This document shows positions 8,993 through 18,619 of a stretch of 64,000 bases of DNA, piece by piece. A program made the position numbers and the translations under genes. The DNA comes from Acinetobacter gerneri DSM 14967 = CIP 107464 = MTCC 9824 (lineage in GTDB: Bacteria; Pseudomonadota; Gammaproteobacteria; Pseudomonadales; Moraxellaceae), in assembly GCF_000368565.1 (NCBI RefSeq), contig NZ_KB849533.1, forward strand, positions 228,827 to 292,826. The letters run 5' to 3'. Positions within the stretch are counted from its first letter, which is position 1. Every line of letters starts with the position of its first letter. Under the pieces are notes generated by a model. The model saw only the letters and a program-made list of their open reading frames with translations, was not told the origin of the DNA and searched no databases.

Positions 8993-9622
8993 TTATTTTG
9001 AGCCCATAATATTTAAAATATCTTGCTTCAAGTCCATGCCGTAGCTACATGCTTCATCTTCTAGACCATTTTTACAGCTTTTTTTCAGGACCTCTAAGGC
9101 TTTTTTATAGCTTCTTTCTGACTGATCAGCTTCGATAATTTGTTTGGCATACATCGTACAGCCCCATGGATCATCCCAAGCACATGATTTTTCAAATGTT
9201 CGGGTAATACATTGTTTCTGATCCAAGCTGATTTTATCTAGAAAATTCAAAGCGCCAGCAGCTCGATTGGTACATGCGGAAGGCACTCCTAACTCACAAG
9301 CTCTCTGAAATAATTGTTCAGCAGCAACATATTGCTTTGATTCTTGTACGATTTGGGCTGAAAAATAACATGCATAAGCGTGATTATCTGTGCAGCGCTG
9401 ATAACAGCCCTTTGCATCTTCACTACAAATCTCAAGTGCCTCAGTATAATTTTGCTTGTCTACAAATGGTTTTTTCGGTGAAGTATCTGCTGGACATTTA
9501 TCTAAGTTATTTTTAAATATAGAATTATTTGATACAGATGCAGTGATTTGAAAAATTTCCTGTTCAGTTGCGGCATAACCCATCATCGGAATCATGCTGC
9601 ACAATATCCATAACTTTTTCAT
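8993..9622 (-). CDS. secreted Sel1-like (cysteine-rich TPR) repeat protein
   Basis: This 209-residue protein has a signal peptide (MKKLWILCSMIPMMGYA) and a mature part built of Sel1-like helical repeats, each with paired cysteines. Examples are YACYFSAQIV...LFQRACELGVPSACTNRA and WGCTMYAKQI...KKSCKNGLEDEACSYG. This is the layout of Helicobacter Hcp-type proteins, where the cysteines form disulfides within repeats. It is probably periplasmic, with a protein-interaction role. The start is chosen at the signal peptide, with AAGGAC upstream. It separates ureD from ureA. Confidence 0.8.
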   Translation of the reverse strand: MKKLWILCSMIPMMGYAATEQEIFQITASVSNNSIFKNNLDKCPADTSPKKPFVDKQNYTEALEICSEDAKGCYQRCTDNHAYACYFSAQIVQESKQYVAAEQLFQRACELGVPSACTNRAAGALNFLDKISLDQKQCITRTFEKSCAWDDPWGCTMYAKQIIEADQSERSYKKALEVLKKSCKNGLEDEACSYGMDLKQDILNIMGSK

Positions 9623-9709
9623 ATTTGTCCTTTTTATCAAGATGATTTAGTTTTTAAAATTCTACAAATTCAGATTATATTCAAAAAATTCTACAATAAA
9701 AATAGCAAT

Positions 9710-10585
9710 TTATGTCCGCCAAATCCTTGGAAATTCTTCATCTAAATCATACCAATAACGACGTAATCGTGCCCGAATTGCAGCGAATGCATCATGACAT
9801 TGTCGAACATCTTGACCTAAAAAACGTGCACAAATCACATCATCCAATACAGTTAAAGTCACATTTATCTTCATCCGCATCATCAATTCACGGATCAGCT
9901 CAACATGCTCATCTAAGTATAAACTCGCTCGATATTTTTCAGGCGCAACAGCCCAAAAGCTTCCCATGACCGCCTGATGATTCATACCTAGACAAGAACT
10001 TAGCCAACGATCTCCACCTTGAAAATGCAAACGATCAGCCAGTAATAATTGATTATTTCTAAATAACTTAAAGCTATTTTGATACTGTCCATGTTGAAAA
10101 GTTTCATGTCGAGCTTGGCGTCCAAGCACCAACATATCCCATCCGATAAAACTTGAAGTTTGGCTTAAATGAATCAAAGTTTCCGAATTTGCATTTGCAC
10201 CATTAAAGAGCATGCTTTCTTGGGGTAACCATTCAAAAATTGCGTGATCTTTTACATGAATATAAATGTGTTGAAAAGCCTGTTTACCGTTGCTCTTATA
10301 CCATTTTCCAGCCCCAGGCGTGGTCACTACAGCATGTGCGCCATCCTCTATCTGGATTTGAAAAGTAAGATGATCTCCACCTGCGATCCCTGCGGGCGGA
10401 TGAACAATAATCGCATGGCATACCCCAGTTTTTTCGGGCCATAGCATTTTTTGCACCCGAACAGGACCAAAATGTTTCCTGTGAGATAAAATGGTGCGCT
10501 TTTCATCCACCCTAAATCCAAGCTCCAATTTTGCAACCCAATACTGTGCATTTTGATCAAGTGGCGATTGAAAAGTGCTATGCAT
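9710..10585 (-). CDS. ureD: urease accessory protein UreD
   Basis: UreD (about 291 aa) is the scaffold accessory protein that joins UreF and UreG on apo-urease for nickel insertion. Family features include [12 protein letters not shown] near residue 80, the [10 protein letters not shown] motif, and [12 protein letters not shown]. The start is taken at MHSTFQ; the nine-codon upstream extension has no ribosome site. It is the first gene of the cluster, separated from ureA by the Sel1-type gene, with a sigma-54-like promoter about 40 bp upstream. Confidence 0.93.
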   Translation of the reverse strand: MHSTFQSPLDQNAQYWVAKLELGFRVDEKRTILSHRKHFGPVRVQKMLWPEKTGVCHAIIVHPPAGIAGGDHLTFQIQIEDGAHAVVTTPGAGKWYKSNGKQAFQHIYIHVKDHAIFEWLPQESMLFNGANANSETLIHLSQTSSFIGWDMLVLGRQARHETFQHGQYQNSFKLFRNNQLLLADRLHFQGGDRWLSSCLGMNHQAVMGSFWAVAPEKYRASLYLDEHVELIRELMMRMKINVTLTVLDDVICARFLGQDVRQCHDAFAAIRARLRRYWYDLDEEFPRIWRT

Positions 10586-10626
10586 GCAAATCCATTTTAG
10601 AAATAAAAACAAACGAGCGAGAACAA

Positions 10627-10643
10627 AGCAAAAACTGCACCAA
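10627..10643 (-). promoter_or_regulatory. candidate sigma-54 promoter of ureD
   Basis: On the minus strand TTGGTGCAGTTTTTGCT matches the -24/-12 consensus (TTGGCACG-N4-TTGCT) with GG and GC exactly 10 bases apart. It matches at both critical dinucleotides and at most other positions. Initiation would fall near 10616, leaving a leader of about 30 bases before the ureD ATG. Nitrogen-controlled urease genes often use NtrC/sigma-54 or NAC, so the location makes sense. No clear NtrC site was seen. Confidence 0.5.
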
Positions 10644-10669
10644 GACTTTACATCTTACTATTTTATAAT

Positions 10670-11641
10670 TTATCTATCCCAAATTTTTTCTGTTGGTTTC
10701 ATTAACCAAAGTGACAATTTGCGCAGTGCACGATCAAAAATAGCATGTTGCAATACAAAACAAGTCAATAAAGACAAGAGCAAACACAGCACAATATTTA
10801 CAGCAATATGAAAGTGAAAATAAATATATTTTGAAAGCCCAATAACCACAAAACCATGCAATAAATACACGGGCAAGGTATTTCGTCCGAGTTGTACAAA
10901 GCGATTTTTTAATAGATGTGCGATCGCAAAAACCGCCACAATTCCAAGGCTAGACAGGATATAAATCCCCAGTCGGATCAAAGAGCCCTGCAGCCAATCA
11001 ACTTTTAATTGCTGATAACTCAAACTTCCATATAACCAATATGGGCTGATATTTGTGATCACAACCACACTTAAAATCGTGACAAAAATCAGTAATGCAG
11101 TTGCTGTGGCATAGCGGAATTGTTGGATCGATTGCATGATTTTTTGACCATAGACTTGCCCCACCACAAAAAAAGGCAAGAAGGTAAAAATTCGCCCCAG
11201 TGAATAATCATAATTATTCCACGGTGAAAAACCGATCAACATAGCCAAGAATACTGCGATCAATACTGGATATTTAGTTTTGATCAAATAATGTGTCAAC
11301 AATGTCCAGCAGATCATCGCAACTAAGTACCATAAAATCCAATACGGTCGTTGTAGCAATGTCCAGTTAAAATGACCTGTCCACAGCGCGTCAAATGCAG
11401 GAAAAAGAAATTGAAAAGGAATATATAAAGCGGTGAAGAAAATAATATTTTTTATATAATTTTTATCTTTAAATAACAGCCCTGAAATAAAAATAAATGC
11501 AGGCATATGCACAAAATAAATCACAGCAAGCAGTGTATGACTTTCAGGAAAGTTCCAGCCGATCATGCGCTCTAAAAAATGCCCGAATACCACCAAAAAA
11601 ATCAATAAGGCTTTGCTTGTATCGAGAAAATGATTACGCAT
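10670..11641 (-). CDS. membrane acyltransferase (acyltransferase-3 family)
   Basis: This protein of about 323 residues has roughly ten membrane-spanning segments. It begins NHFLDTSKALLIFLVVFGHFLE, the opening typical of acyltransferase-3 / OafA-like proteins, with the family histidine at the end of the first helix. These enzymes acetylate sugars of surface polysaccharides or similar acceptors. The substrate is unknown. The start is the ATG at 11641; two upstream codons would need a TTG start. Confidence 0.85.
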   Translation of the reverse strand: MRNHFLDTSKALLIFLVVFGHFLERMIGWNFPESHTLLAVIYFVHMPAFIFISGLLFKDKNYIKNIIFFTALYIPFQFLFPAFDALWTGHFNWTLLQRPYWILWYLVAMICWTLLTHYLIKTKYPVLIAVFLAMLIGFSPWNNYDYSLGRIFTFLPFFVVGQVYGQKIMQSIQQFRYATATALLIFVTILSVVVITNISPYWLYGSLSYQQLKVDWLQGSLIRLGIYILSSLGIVAVFAIAHLLKNRFVQLGRNTLPVYLLHGFVVIGLSKYIYFHFHIAVNIVLCLLLSLLTCFVLQHAIFDRALRKLSLWLMKPTEKIWDR

Positions 11642-11713
11642 GATCAAAAATCAGTAAAAATATCATTCAATTATAGCGCTAAATCCACATTTAAAACGCT
11701 ATATATCTAACGA

Positions 11714-12265
11714 TCAAAGCCCTAATACTTGGATATCATGACTTTGCGTTTGTTCTAGTAAATGCTGATAAATCTGAAAATTTTCTTTATCAAAACACAC
11801 AAAATATATTTCTTGCGTATGCGTGCTCTGTTTTAAAAAATCCCGTACCGTTTCGACCGCGATTGCAGCCGCCTGTACTTTAGGAAAACGGTAAACGCCT
11901 GTTGAGATATTGGGAAAAGCAATCGAATTGAAATGCTGTTGTTCTGCAAGTTTCAAACTATTTTGATAGGCATTTTTTAATAAATTTTCTTCATGTGCCT
12001 GACCATCTTGCCAGATCGGGCCAACGGTATGAATCACGTATTCTGCTGGAAGTTGACCTGCGGTCGTCATCACTGCTTCACCTACCGAGCAACCTCCTTG
12101 CTTGGCTCTAATTTCTTGACATTGCTCAAGTATTTCTGCTCCGCCTTTACGATGAATCGCGCCATCTACCCCGCCACCACCCAGCAAAGAGGTATTGGCC
12201 GCATTGACAATTGCATCAACTTTTTGTGTGGTGATATCGCCCTGAATTAAGTGAATCGTTTTCAT
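11714..12265 (-). CDS. macro-domain protein (YmdB-like ADP-ribose deacetylase)
   Basis: This protein of about 183 residues is a single macro domain. It has [19 protein letters not shown] at the N-terminus, the [10 protein letters not shown] loop, and [15 protein letters not shown] near residue 120. Family members bind ADP-ribose and remove acetyl or ADP-ribosyl groups. The start follows the MKT opening of YmdB; an ATG two codons earlier is also possible. It is divergent from the lipid A acyltransferase gene. Confidence 0.9.
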   Translation of the reverse strand: MKTIHLIQGDITTQKVDAIVNAANTSLLGGGGVDGAIHRKGGAEILEQCQEIRAKQGGCSVGEAVMTTAGQLPAEYVIHTVGPIWQDGQAHEENLLKNAYQNSLKLAEQQHFNSIAFPNISTGVYRFPKVQAAAIAVETVRDFLKQSTHTQEIYFVCFDKENFQIYQHLLEQTQSHDIQVLGL

Positions 12266-12399
12266 TGTCATTTTCCAAAAAACTTATCGGGTTTGTTCAT
12301 CTTTTATTTAGATTTTATATCATCCGAGTTTTTAACTTAAAAATCATAACGTGATACACTTTGCCTACATAACCACAAATCGTCCTTTCCAATACGGCT

Positions 12400-13335
12400 A
12401 TGAGCAAAAAACAGCACTATATTCCCGGTCAATTTTATTGGTCTTTTCTGCTTCCCAAATTTTGGGGTGTATGGATTGCCATCGTATTTATCATGTTACT
12501 TGCGATCCTACCGTGGGCTGTGCAGCATCGTTTAGCAAGTTGGCTCGGCAATTTCGCATTTAATAAACTCAAATCCCGTCGTAAAACCACAATCCGTAAT
12601 CTTGAAGTGTGTTTTCCCGAATGGACGCCTGAACAGGTGTATGACAATGCTCGCCAAGTCTTTATTGATATGATGATTGGTGTATTTGAAACGTTAAATG
12701 CATGGTATAAGCCTAAATGGTTTAAAAATCGTGTAACGATCGAAGGACTTGAACATATTACCAATGCTCAAGCTGCAGGCAAAGGCGTACTACTATTAGG
12801 TACGCATAGCACCATGCTCGATGCAGGTGGTTATATTTGCTCACAATATTTTGAGCCTGATGTGGTCTACCGTCCACAAAACAATCCACTTTTGGACATG
12901 CTCATTTATCGTTGCCGTGCGACGATTTATGCCAATCAAATCGACCATGATGATATGCGTGGTTTGATTCGCCATTTAAAAGAAGGTCATGCCATTTGGT
13001 ATAGTCCTGACCAAGATTTTGGTTTAAAACAAGGGATTATGGCACCATTTTTTGGTACGCCTGCTGCAACAGTGACCGCACATCGTCGTTTATTAAAAAT
13101 TTCAAAAGCAGCGGCTGTGCCTTTATATTTCTATCGTCACGGTGATATTAAAGATCCTCGCTATCATATTTTGATTGAACCCGAAGTTCTGCCTATGCCG
13201 AGTGAAGATGAACTCTCTGATGCTACTCGTGTAAATAAAATTATTGAAAATCAGCTTCGTATCGCGCCAACACAATATATGTGGTTCCATCGTCGCTTTA
13301 AAACTAGACCTGAAGGTTATGAGAAAATTTATTAA
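12400..13335 (+). CDS. lpxL: LpxL/HtrB-type lipid A acyltransferase
   Basis: This 311-residue inner-membrane enzyme transfers a secondary acyl chain to lipid A. A membrane anchor lies near residues 25-45. The catalytic HX4D motif is in GTHSTMLDAGG near residue 131, with YRPQNNPLLD and WYSPDQDFG following, as in LpxL/LpxM/LpxP. Length is usual. It is followed 42 bp later by a glycosyltransferase, suggesting a shared role in lipooligosaccharide assembly. LpxL and LpxM cannot be separated with certainty by eye. Confidence 0.88.
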   Translation: MSKKQHYIPGQFYWSFLLPKFWGVWIAIVFIMLLAILPWAVQHRLASWLGNFAFNKLKSRRKTTIRNLEVCFPEWTPEQVYDNARQVFIDMMIGVFETLNAWYKPKWFKNRVTIEGLEHITNAQAAGKGVLLLGTHSTMLDAGGYICSQYFEPDVVYRPQNNPLLDMLIYRCRATIYANQIDHDDMRGLIRHLKEGHAIWYSPDQDFGLKQGIMAPFFGTPAATVTAHRRLLKISKAAAVPLYFYRHGDIKDPRYHILIEPEVLPMPSEDELSDATRVNKIIENQLRIAPTQYMWFHRRFKTRPEGYEKIY

Positions 13336-13377
13336 TTTTCGATTGCTAAATCACCCTAAATTTTAAGGATTTTTCTC

Positions 13378-14484
13378 ATGAAAGTTATGCAACTTCTTCC
13401 AGAACTCAATAGTGGTGGCGTAGAACGTGGTACTTTGGAAATTGCACGCGCTTTGATTGCTGACGGTCATGAGTCTATCGTGGTATCCAATGGTGGGCGC
13501 TTGGTCCCCGAGTTAGAATCGGAAGGAACAACCCATGTAAATTTGGCGATTCACAAAAAAGCGCTGTCTAGTCTTTGGCAAATTCGCCCTCTAAGAAAAG
13601 TCATCGAACACCATCAACCTGACATCGTACATGTTCGTTCACGTGTTCCTGCATGGCTCACGCATTTTGCTTTAAAAGGTATTGCGGCACATAAACGCCC
13701 GCATCTGATCAGCACCGTGCATGGTTTCTACTCAATCAATCGCTATAGTCAGATCATGACTCAGGCTGAGAAAGTCATCGCAGTTTCGGATAGTGTTGTA
13801 CAATACATTATTGATAATTATAAAAATTGCCCACCAGAAGACATAGTCCGTATTTATCGAGGGATTGATCCCAAAGCATTTCCACATGGCTATCAACCAC
13901 CTGCACAGTGGTTTTTAAGAACCTATGAAGAATTTCCTCAGTTAGAAAATAAATTTCTGATCTGCCTCCCCGGACGAATTACACGTCTAAAAGGTCATGA
14001 AACACTTATTGAATTGATGGAAAAATTAAGCAATAAATACCCTAATCTTCATGCTGTTGTCGTCGGCGGTGCTGATCCTAAAAAGGCAGCTTATCTCGAT
14101 GAACTTGAACAAAATATTCAAAATAAAAATCTAAGAGATAAAATCACATTTACCAGTCACCGCTCAGATATCCGAGAATGGTTGGCTTTTAGTGATATCG
14201 TGCTTTCACTTTCCAATCAAGCGGAAACATTTGGACGTACTGCCCTCGAAGCACTTTCTGTAGGCACACCCGTGATCGGTTGGAAACGTGGCGGTGTCGC
14301 TGAGATTTTATCAAAGCTCTATCCACAAGGTTTAATTGATGTCGATGATAAAGTCGCTTTGTTGGCTGCTGTCGAAAAACATATCGAGCAGACTCAAACT
14401 GTCGCTCCTGTGACCACTTTTAGCTTAAAAGAAATGTGCGATCAAACTCTGGCATTATATAAACAGTTAACTCAATTCAAATAA
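13378..14484 (+). CDS. glycosyltransferase family 4 protein
   Basis: This 368-residue GT-B fold enzyme has the N-terminal LPELNSGGVERGTLEIA motif (a GGxE-type donor or acceptor loop). The C-terminal domain has GRITRLKGHETLIELM and the EX7E region QAETFGRTALEALSVGTPV, followed by GGVAEI. It is probably a sugar transferase for lipooligosaccharide or another surface glycan. AAGGA precedes the ATG. It is probably co-transcribed with the lipid A acyltransferase. Confidence 0.9.
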   Translation: MKVMQLLPELNSGGVERGTLEIARALIADGHESIVVSNGGRLVPELESEGTTHVNLAIHKKALSSLWQIRPLRKVIEHHQPDIVHVRSRVPAWLTHFALKGIAAHKRPHLISTVHGFYSINRYSQIMTQAEKVIAVSDSVVQYIIDNYKNCPPEDIVRIYRGIDPKAFPHGYQPPAQWFLRTYEEFPQLENKFLICLPGRITRLKGHETLIELMEKLSNKYPNLHAVVVGGADPKKAAYLDELEQNIQNKNLRDKITFTSHRSDIREWLAFSDIVLSLSNQAETFGRTALEALSVGTPVIGWKRGGVAEILSKLYPQGLIDVDDKVALLAAVEKHIEQTQTVAPVTTFSLKEMCDQTLALYKQLTQFK

Positions 14485-14552
14485 GCTGCTGATCATCCAC
14501 TGCTTGTATTGATTAATAAAATTACCCAATCTCACTCTACTTTTCTAATGAT

Positions 14553-14579
14553 CGAGATGAAAGCAATTGTTTCATCTCG
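14553..14579. terminator. hairpin, possible terminator
   Basis: The 10-bp perfect stem CGAGATGAAA / TTTCATCTCG lies 70 bp past the glycosyltransferase stop. No T-run follows, so termination may be weak, or it may be a processing or stability hairpin. Confidence 0.45.
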
Positions 14580-14746
14580 GTCTAATATAAATAAACCCAT
14601 GAAAAATAAATACAATCGTATGAAATGACTAACAAATGTTCGTAAAATGCTTAGCAGTATACAAAAAAAGAATATTATACTTTTAAAATATTGTTATAAA
14701 TTGATGGTTCAGTCCATTTAGATTTGATTTTTGAAGTAAGTTAAAT

Positions 14747-14959
14747 ATGCATAGCACATCACAATTCGAACCTACAACACAAGAACGCCTAGAGGCAAAA
14801 TCTTTACCACATGGTTGGGTCTATCGTTTAGATGGCATATATGATGAAAAAACCGAAGTGCCCTCTTCAGCCATCATTGGTGCATGGGAGGTAGACGAAA
14901 AAGGCGAAATTATTGAAAAATTTGTTCTAAATCCACAATATATTTTTAAATCAAAATAA
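14747..14959 (+). CDS. small conserved-looking hypothetical protein
   Basis: This 70-residue acidic protein has no signal or membrane segment. It contains LPHGWVYRLDGIYDEKTEVP and GAWEVDEKGEI, which suggest a small beta-rich domain. An AAG-rich stretch lies about 10 bases upstream of the ATG. It stands alone between the glycosyltransferase and the 289-residue hypothetical. The function is not recognised. Confidence 0.7.
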   Translation: MHSTSQFEPTTQERLEAKSLPHGWVYRLDGIYDEKTEVPSSAIIGAWEVDEKGEIIEKFVLNPQYIFKSK

Positions 14960-15081
14960 GAAACCAATGCATATTTCATATTGATTTGAAGCTTAATGTT
15001 TTTTAAAAACAGTCAAATTGGGTTAACATATTTTAAGTATCTACGTATAAAAGTACAAAACTTAATAAAATGGAACCCAAT

Positions 15082-15939
15082 ATGTCTAAGTTAGAAGTGA
15101 AACCAGAAAATCATAAGATTTTTATATTTAAGAAAATTTTTGAGTTTGAATCAGCAAAGCAACAAGCTGAAAAGAAAAAACTGAATGCTTTTGGCATGTT
15201 TGCAAAATTCAATCCACTAAAGCGTCCAACTGATGAAACGGTACTCTTAAAAGAACAAATCTTGCGTTATGAACCTTTTTGGTTTGTCGCAAGTAAACGT
15301 ATTTTAAACTACACCTGTGCTGTCACTTATCCTATCCCTGTTCACAATCCACATGCTGTTTCACTCTCTATCAAGAATGATCCTTCCCAAAATATCTATC
15401 CTGTTGCCAGACAAAATGACAAAACCAAAGTCGACATGCCAGTGATTGAACACTGCCATCGTGTCGTCGAATTTTCAAACTATTTTGATGGTTTAAAACG
15501 TGAAGTCAAAACACAGGTTTTTACTGATTATATTAAAAAATTTGGACATAATGAGGTTGAACAAGTCGAACTTGAAAATGTGCTTCAACCCATTCTTTCA
15601 GTTGACTCATTGACGAGTATTGTGCGCTCTGAATTGCAAAATCAAGTGATTAATGCATCAAATATTGAAGAAGATTCAGAGGAGATTACTTCACTTTATT
15701 TATATTTTAGACCTGTTTATGCCTTTGAATATCATTGGTCTACAGCAGATAAAGTCGGAGTAATTGAGGTCGATGGGCTTACTGGTGAAATCATTGAAAA
15801 TGGTAATTGGTTTAAAAATACCTTCGACCAAACCTTCACTCGCGACAACCTCATCGAACTCAGTGCAGAATTGGCGAGTACTGTTGTACCTGGTGCTGGA
15901 ACAGTCGTTAAAATTGCCAACAAAGTGATCACACAATAA
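15082..15939 (+). CDS. hypothetical protein
   Basis: This 285-residue protein is hydrophilic at the N-terminus and ends in a stretch of small residues, ELASTVVPGAGTVVKIANKV, resembling a glycine-zipper-type segment. The middle part YRPVYAFEYHWSTADKVGVIEVDGLTGEI looks like a beta domain that could bind another protein. The start is placed at MSKLEV because GGAA lies seven bases upstream; an ATG four codons earlier is less likely. No family is recognised. Confidence 0.75.
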   Translation: MSKLEVKPENHKIFIFKKIFEFESAKQQAEKKKLNAFGMFAKFNPLKRPTDETVLLKEQILRYEPFWFVASKRILNYTCAVTYPIPVHNPHAVSLSIKNDPSQNIYPVARQNDKTKVDMPVIEHCHRVVEFSNYFDGLKREVKTQVFTDYIKKFGHNEVEQVELENVLQPILSVDSLTSIVRSELQNQVINASNIEEDSEEITSLYLYFRPVYAFEYHWSTADKVGVIEVDGLTGEIIENGNWFKNTFDQTFTRDNLIELSAELASTVVPGAGTVVKIANKVITQ

Positions 15940-16077
15940 TCAGGACACTCCCTCGCCTTGGCTCATGGTATCTATAAACCTGTTCACTGCTTAATACGGT
16001 TTTTTAGATGCCTTGAGTGATGAGTTGATTATTCATCACTGCATACAAAAAACTATTAAATTTCCGTCATAAATTAG

Positions 16078-16933
16078 GGTGTGTTGACATTTGCAGTATG
16101 GAACTTAACCTACAATGGTAACCAAATAAATATACAAGCAAGAGCGACAGCACTTTGATAATTACGCTTTAGCTTGTCATATCGAGTTGAAATTCCTCTA
16201 AATTGTTTTAACCTACAGAATGAATTCTCAACTAAGTGCCTGATTTTATAGATATGCCAATCCATATGATCATTGTTAGACTTAGTGTTTGATTTTCTAG
16301 GAATATTTGACTTAGTTTTTGTTTGCTCAATTTGAGTCCTGAAGTTGTCTGAGTCATAACCTTTATCAGCACATAATATTTCTGATTCAGTTAAATCTAA
16401 TTTTGATACCAGATCAGGGGCTATCTTAATATCATGGGAAGTTCCATCTGAAATAATAAACTCAATGGGATTACCATTAGAATCAACTGCTAAATGTATT
16501 TTTGAACTATTACCACCGATACTTTTGGAAATATCTTGATTATTAATACCTGAAGAATGCTGGTGTGCCCGTACGTGGCTACCATCAATAAATATCCATT
16601 CTTTATCAGCATGTTTACTAAATAATTTAAAAATATTCATAAACTTATCATTTTTAGACCAACGATTGTATTTCTTAAAGATAGAGTTTGGCTTACCAAA
16701 TTCTTGAGGTAAATCTCTCCAAGGACAACCTGTTCTGATACGAAATAGAATAGCTTCGATAAAATTTCTTAAATTTAGTTTGAGATAAATATTAAAGTGA
16801 CGGAAAATAGAAAGTAACTTAGACCAGTGTTGATCATTCAGCATTGTACGAGGCATAGCGGGGGTAAAATTGGGTTTGGCGATTTAATTTTACTATCTCG
16901 CTATTTTTTTAGGCAACAAATGTCAACAGACCC
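16078..16933 (-). mobile_element. IS5-family insertion sequence, complete
   Basis: The element is about 856 bp with one transposase gene. Near-perfect terminal inverted repeats begin GGGTGTGTTGACATTTG at the left and GGGTCTGTTGACATTTG at the right (read inward), differing at one base. Flanking TA on each side fits the TA target duplication of the IS427 subgroup of IS5. Both ends and the reading frame are intact, so it may still be mobile. It sits in intergenic DNA and does not visibly break a gene. Confidence 0.9.
16110..16856 (-). CDS. IS5-family DDE transposase
   Basis: This 248-residue transposase is in a single frame. The N-terminal helix-turn-helix region has the GCPWRDLPQEFG motif near residue 54. 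The catalytic triad can be placed at FIDGSHVRAHQHS (first D), CADKGYDSDNFR (second D) and HLVENSFCRLKQFRG (E). Related IS427-group elements often need a frameshift to make the full enzyme; here no frameshift is needed. Confidence 0.93.
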   Translation of the reverse strand: MPRTMLNDQHWSKLLSIFRHFNIYLKLNLRNFIEAILFRIRTGCPWRDLPQEFGKPNSIFKKYNRWSKNDKFMNIFKLFSKHADKEWIFIDGSHVRAHQHSSGINNQDISKSIGGNSSKIHLAVDSNGNPIEFIISDGTSHDIKIAPDLVSKLDLTESEILCADKGYDSDNFRTQIEQTKTKSNIPRKSNTKSNNDHMDWHIYKIRHLVENSFCRLKQFRGISTRYDKLKRNYQSAVALACIFIWLPL

Positions 16934-17338
16934 TAAAAAATGATCAGGTATTTGAGTGAAAAGTATCATACGATCACTTTTGCCATGAGTAATTTAACTT
17001 ACTTTGCGTAGATAATCTTTTTTACTTTGTTTTCGGACAAATGAGAAATATATTTCGCAAGAAAACCATTTATCGAACAAATGGGCATACATCCTGAGCA
17101 ATTTTTAAAGCACTGCTTTAAAAAATGCGGAACGCCCTAGACCAACGGACGGCATCCTGCCTTAATTTCAAATTTTATTCCGTTTTAAAGCAAAATGCTT
17201 AGAGTATAAATTTGAGCAAAAAACAACTTATGTAAAACCTACTATCATTTTATTTTAAATATATTTTTTATAGTAGATATTGATACCCACCAGCCTAACC
17301 GTGGCATTCTATCTTGTCACAATAACGTATCAAGCACA
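16934..17338. other. intergenic, hairpin only
   Basis: No gene is seen in this ~400-bp stretch between the IS element and the HAD phosphatase gene. It holds a hairpin near 17099-17124 (TTTTTAAAGCA / TGCTTTAAAAA), followed by a GC-richer segment (about 17125-17160) that stands out from the AT-rich surroundings and could be part of a dispersed repeat. Confidence 0.5.
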
Positions 17339-18046
17339 TTAAAAATCACTCAGCAATTGAGCATAATCCTCCACATAAAACTGTGCCTTTTGTTTGATTT
17401 GCTCAAGTTCATGTTGAGAATATTGATCATATACAGCCACGACATCGATACCCGCATTGACCGCCGCTTCTACCCCGATCAAAGAGTCCTCAAAGATTAA
17501 ACACTCTGATCTATTCAGCTCAAAATGTTGCATCGCTTTGAGATACATTTCAGGATGAGGTTTGATATTTTCAACATCTTCACGAGTTAAGACCAACGAA
17601 AATAATTCATCAATATTCATTTTTTGGTTAATCTTCACGTTATTTTTACGATAACGATTCACGTTATTTATACTGGTGGTTGTAGTCAATGCCAAGATAA
17701 AGCCTTGCTGTTTTAACGCATATAAAAACTCAGCAACAGTAGGTTTTAGATCTATCACCTGATCTAAAAAATAATGAGATATTTCATAACGCTGCTGCTT
17801 GATCTGCTCGGGACTAAGCAACATTTCATATTTTTCTTTTAAATAAGCACAGTACTGCAAGTATGGATCAGCATAAGTTTTATAATGTTTTAGACTCTGA
17901 TCACGTTCTGCTTGGATTTGAAATAAATCCACTTTTTTTGCACTCAACTGCTCGATCAGCGCAGCATCAACTTGATTCCAGACTCCAACCGAATCAATCA
18001 AGGTTCCATCTAAATCAAAACAAATTAATTTCTTTTGCTCGAACAT
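17339..18046 (-). CDS. HAD family phosphatase (beta-phosphoglucomutase-like)
   Basis: This 235-residue haloacid-dehalogenase superfamily protein has motif I at ICFDLDGTLIDS (residues 8-19), motif II at LTTTTS, a lysine in IKPHPEMY, and motif III/IV at LIFEDSLIGVEAA. The helical cap inserted after motif I marks the phosphoglucomutase/GPH-like branch. The substrate is unknown. It stands alone. Confidence 0.88.
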   Translation of the reverse strand: MFEQKKLICFDLDGTLIDSVGVWNQVDAALIEQLSAKKVDLFQIQAERDQSLKHYKTYADPYLQYCAYLKEKYEMLLSPEQIKQQRYEISHYFLDQVIDLKPTVAEFLYALKQQGFILALTTTTSINNVNRYRKNNVKINQKMNIDELFSLVLTREDVENIKPHPEMYLKAMQHFELNRSECLIFEDSLIGVEAAVNAGIDVVAVYDQYSQHELEQIKQKAQFYVEDYAQLLSDF

Positions 18047-18619
18047 ACGAAAACCTGATGAAAGAATGAATTGCTGTATTGTATAAATTTTTTAGCTTAA
18101 ACTAAACTCAAGTAGCCGAATTTTCACCAGCCATTTCAGATAGTTTTCAGGTTTTAGTACTATTCTAAAATTTAAGTGCCTATTTAATACTTGATTCTTT
18201 TGCTCAGGAAATCAAAAAAATAATCCTTTTTTTGTAAAAATATTATTTGTTACTCATTAGTTTTTCTAAAATAAATCAAAACACTCAACTTTATTTTTTG
18301 TCTATAGATTCCCCGATTTTCCTGAAATATTGAACATCTAAAAGATATATTTAAAAAACATTTTATTGAAACTTAAAGTAGCCAAACTTCACAATATAAT
18401 TATTCTTAGAAAATGATTGAAAATTGCTGTTTTTTTGCACATTTTGTTGTGTTTTTACACAATCTCTCCATATTTACTTTTAGTTGAAAAGTGTTGTATC
18501 TTTTCCTTGTACCATTTATTTATTGGACAGTAATTCAATACATAAAGGGTATACAAAGGGTTAATTCGATTTTTTTGAATTATCATAAAATTTAACAACG
18601 TACCCGTAAATAATCGATT
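18047..18619. other. AT-rich promoter region of the plus-strand pilin gene
   Basis: No gene is seen in this ~570-bp stretch. It is very AT-rich. An inverted repeat TTGTGT-N4-ACACAA occurs near 18449-18464, about 155 bp before the pilin ATG, and could be an operator. The long regulatory-looking leader fits a tightly controlled surface-structure gene. Confidence 0.5.
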
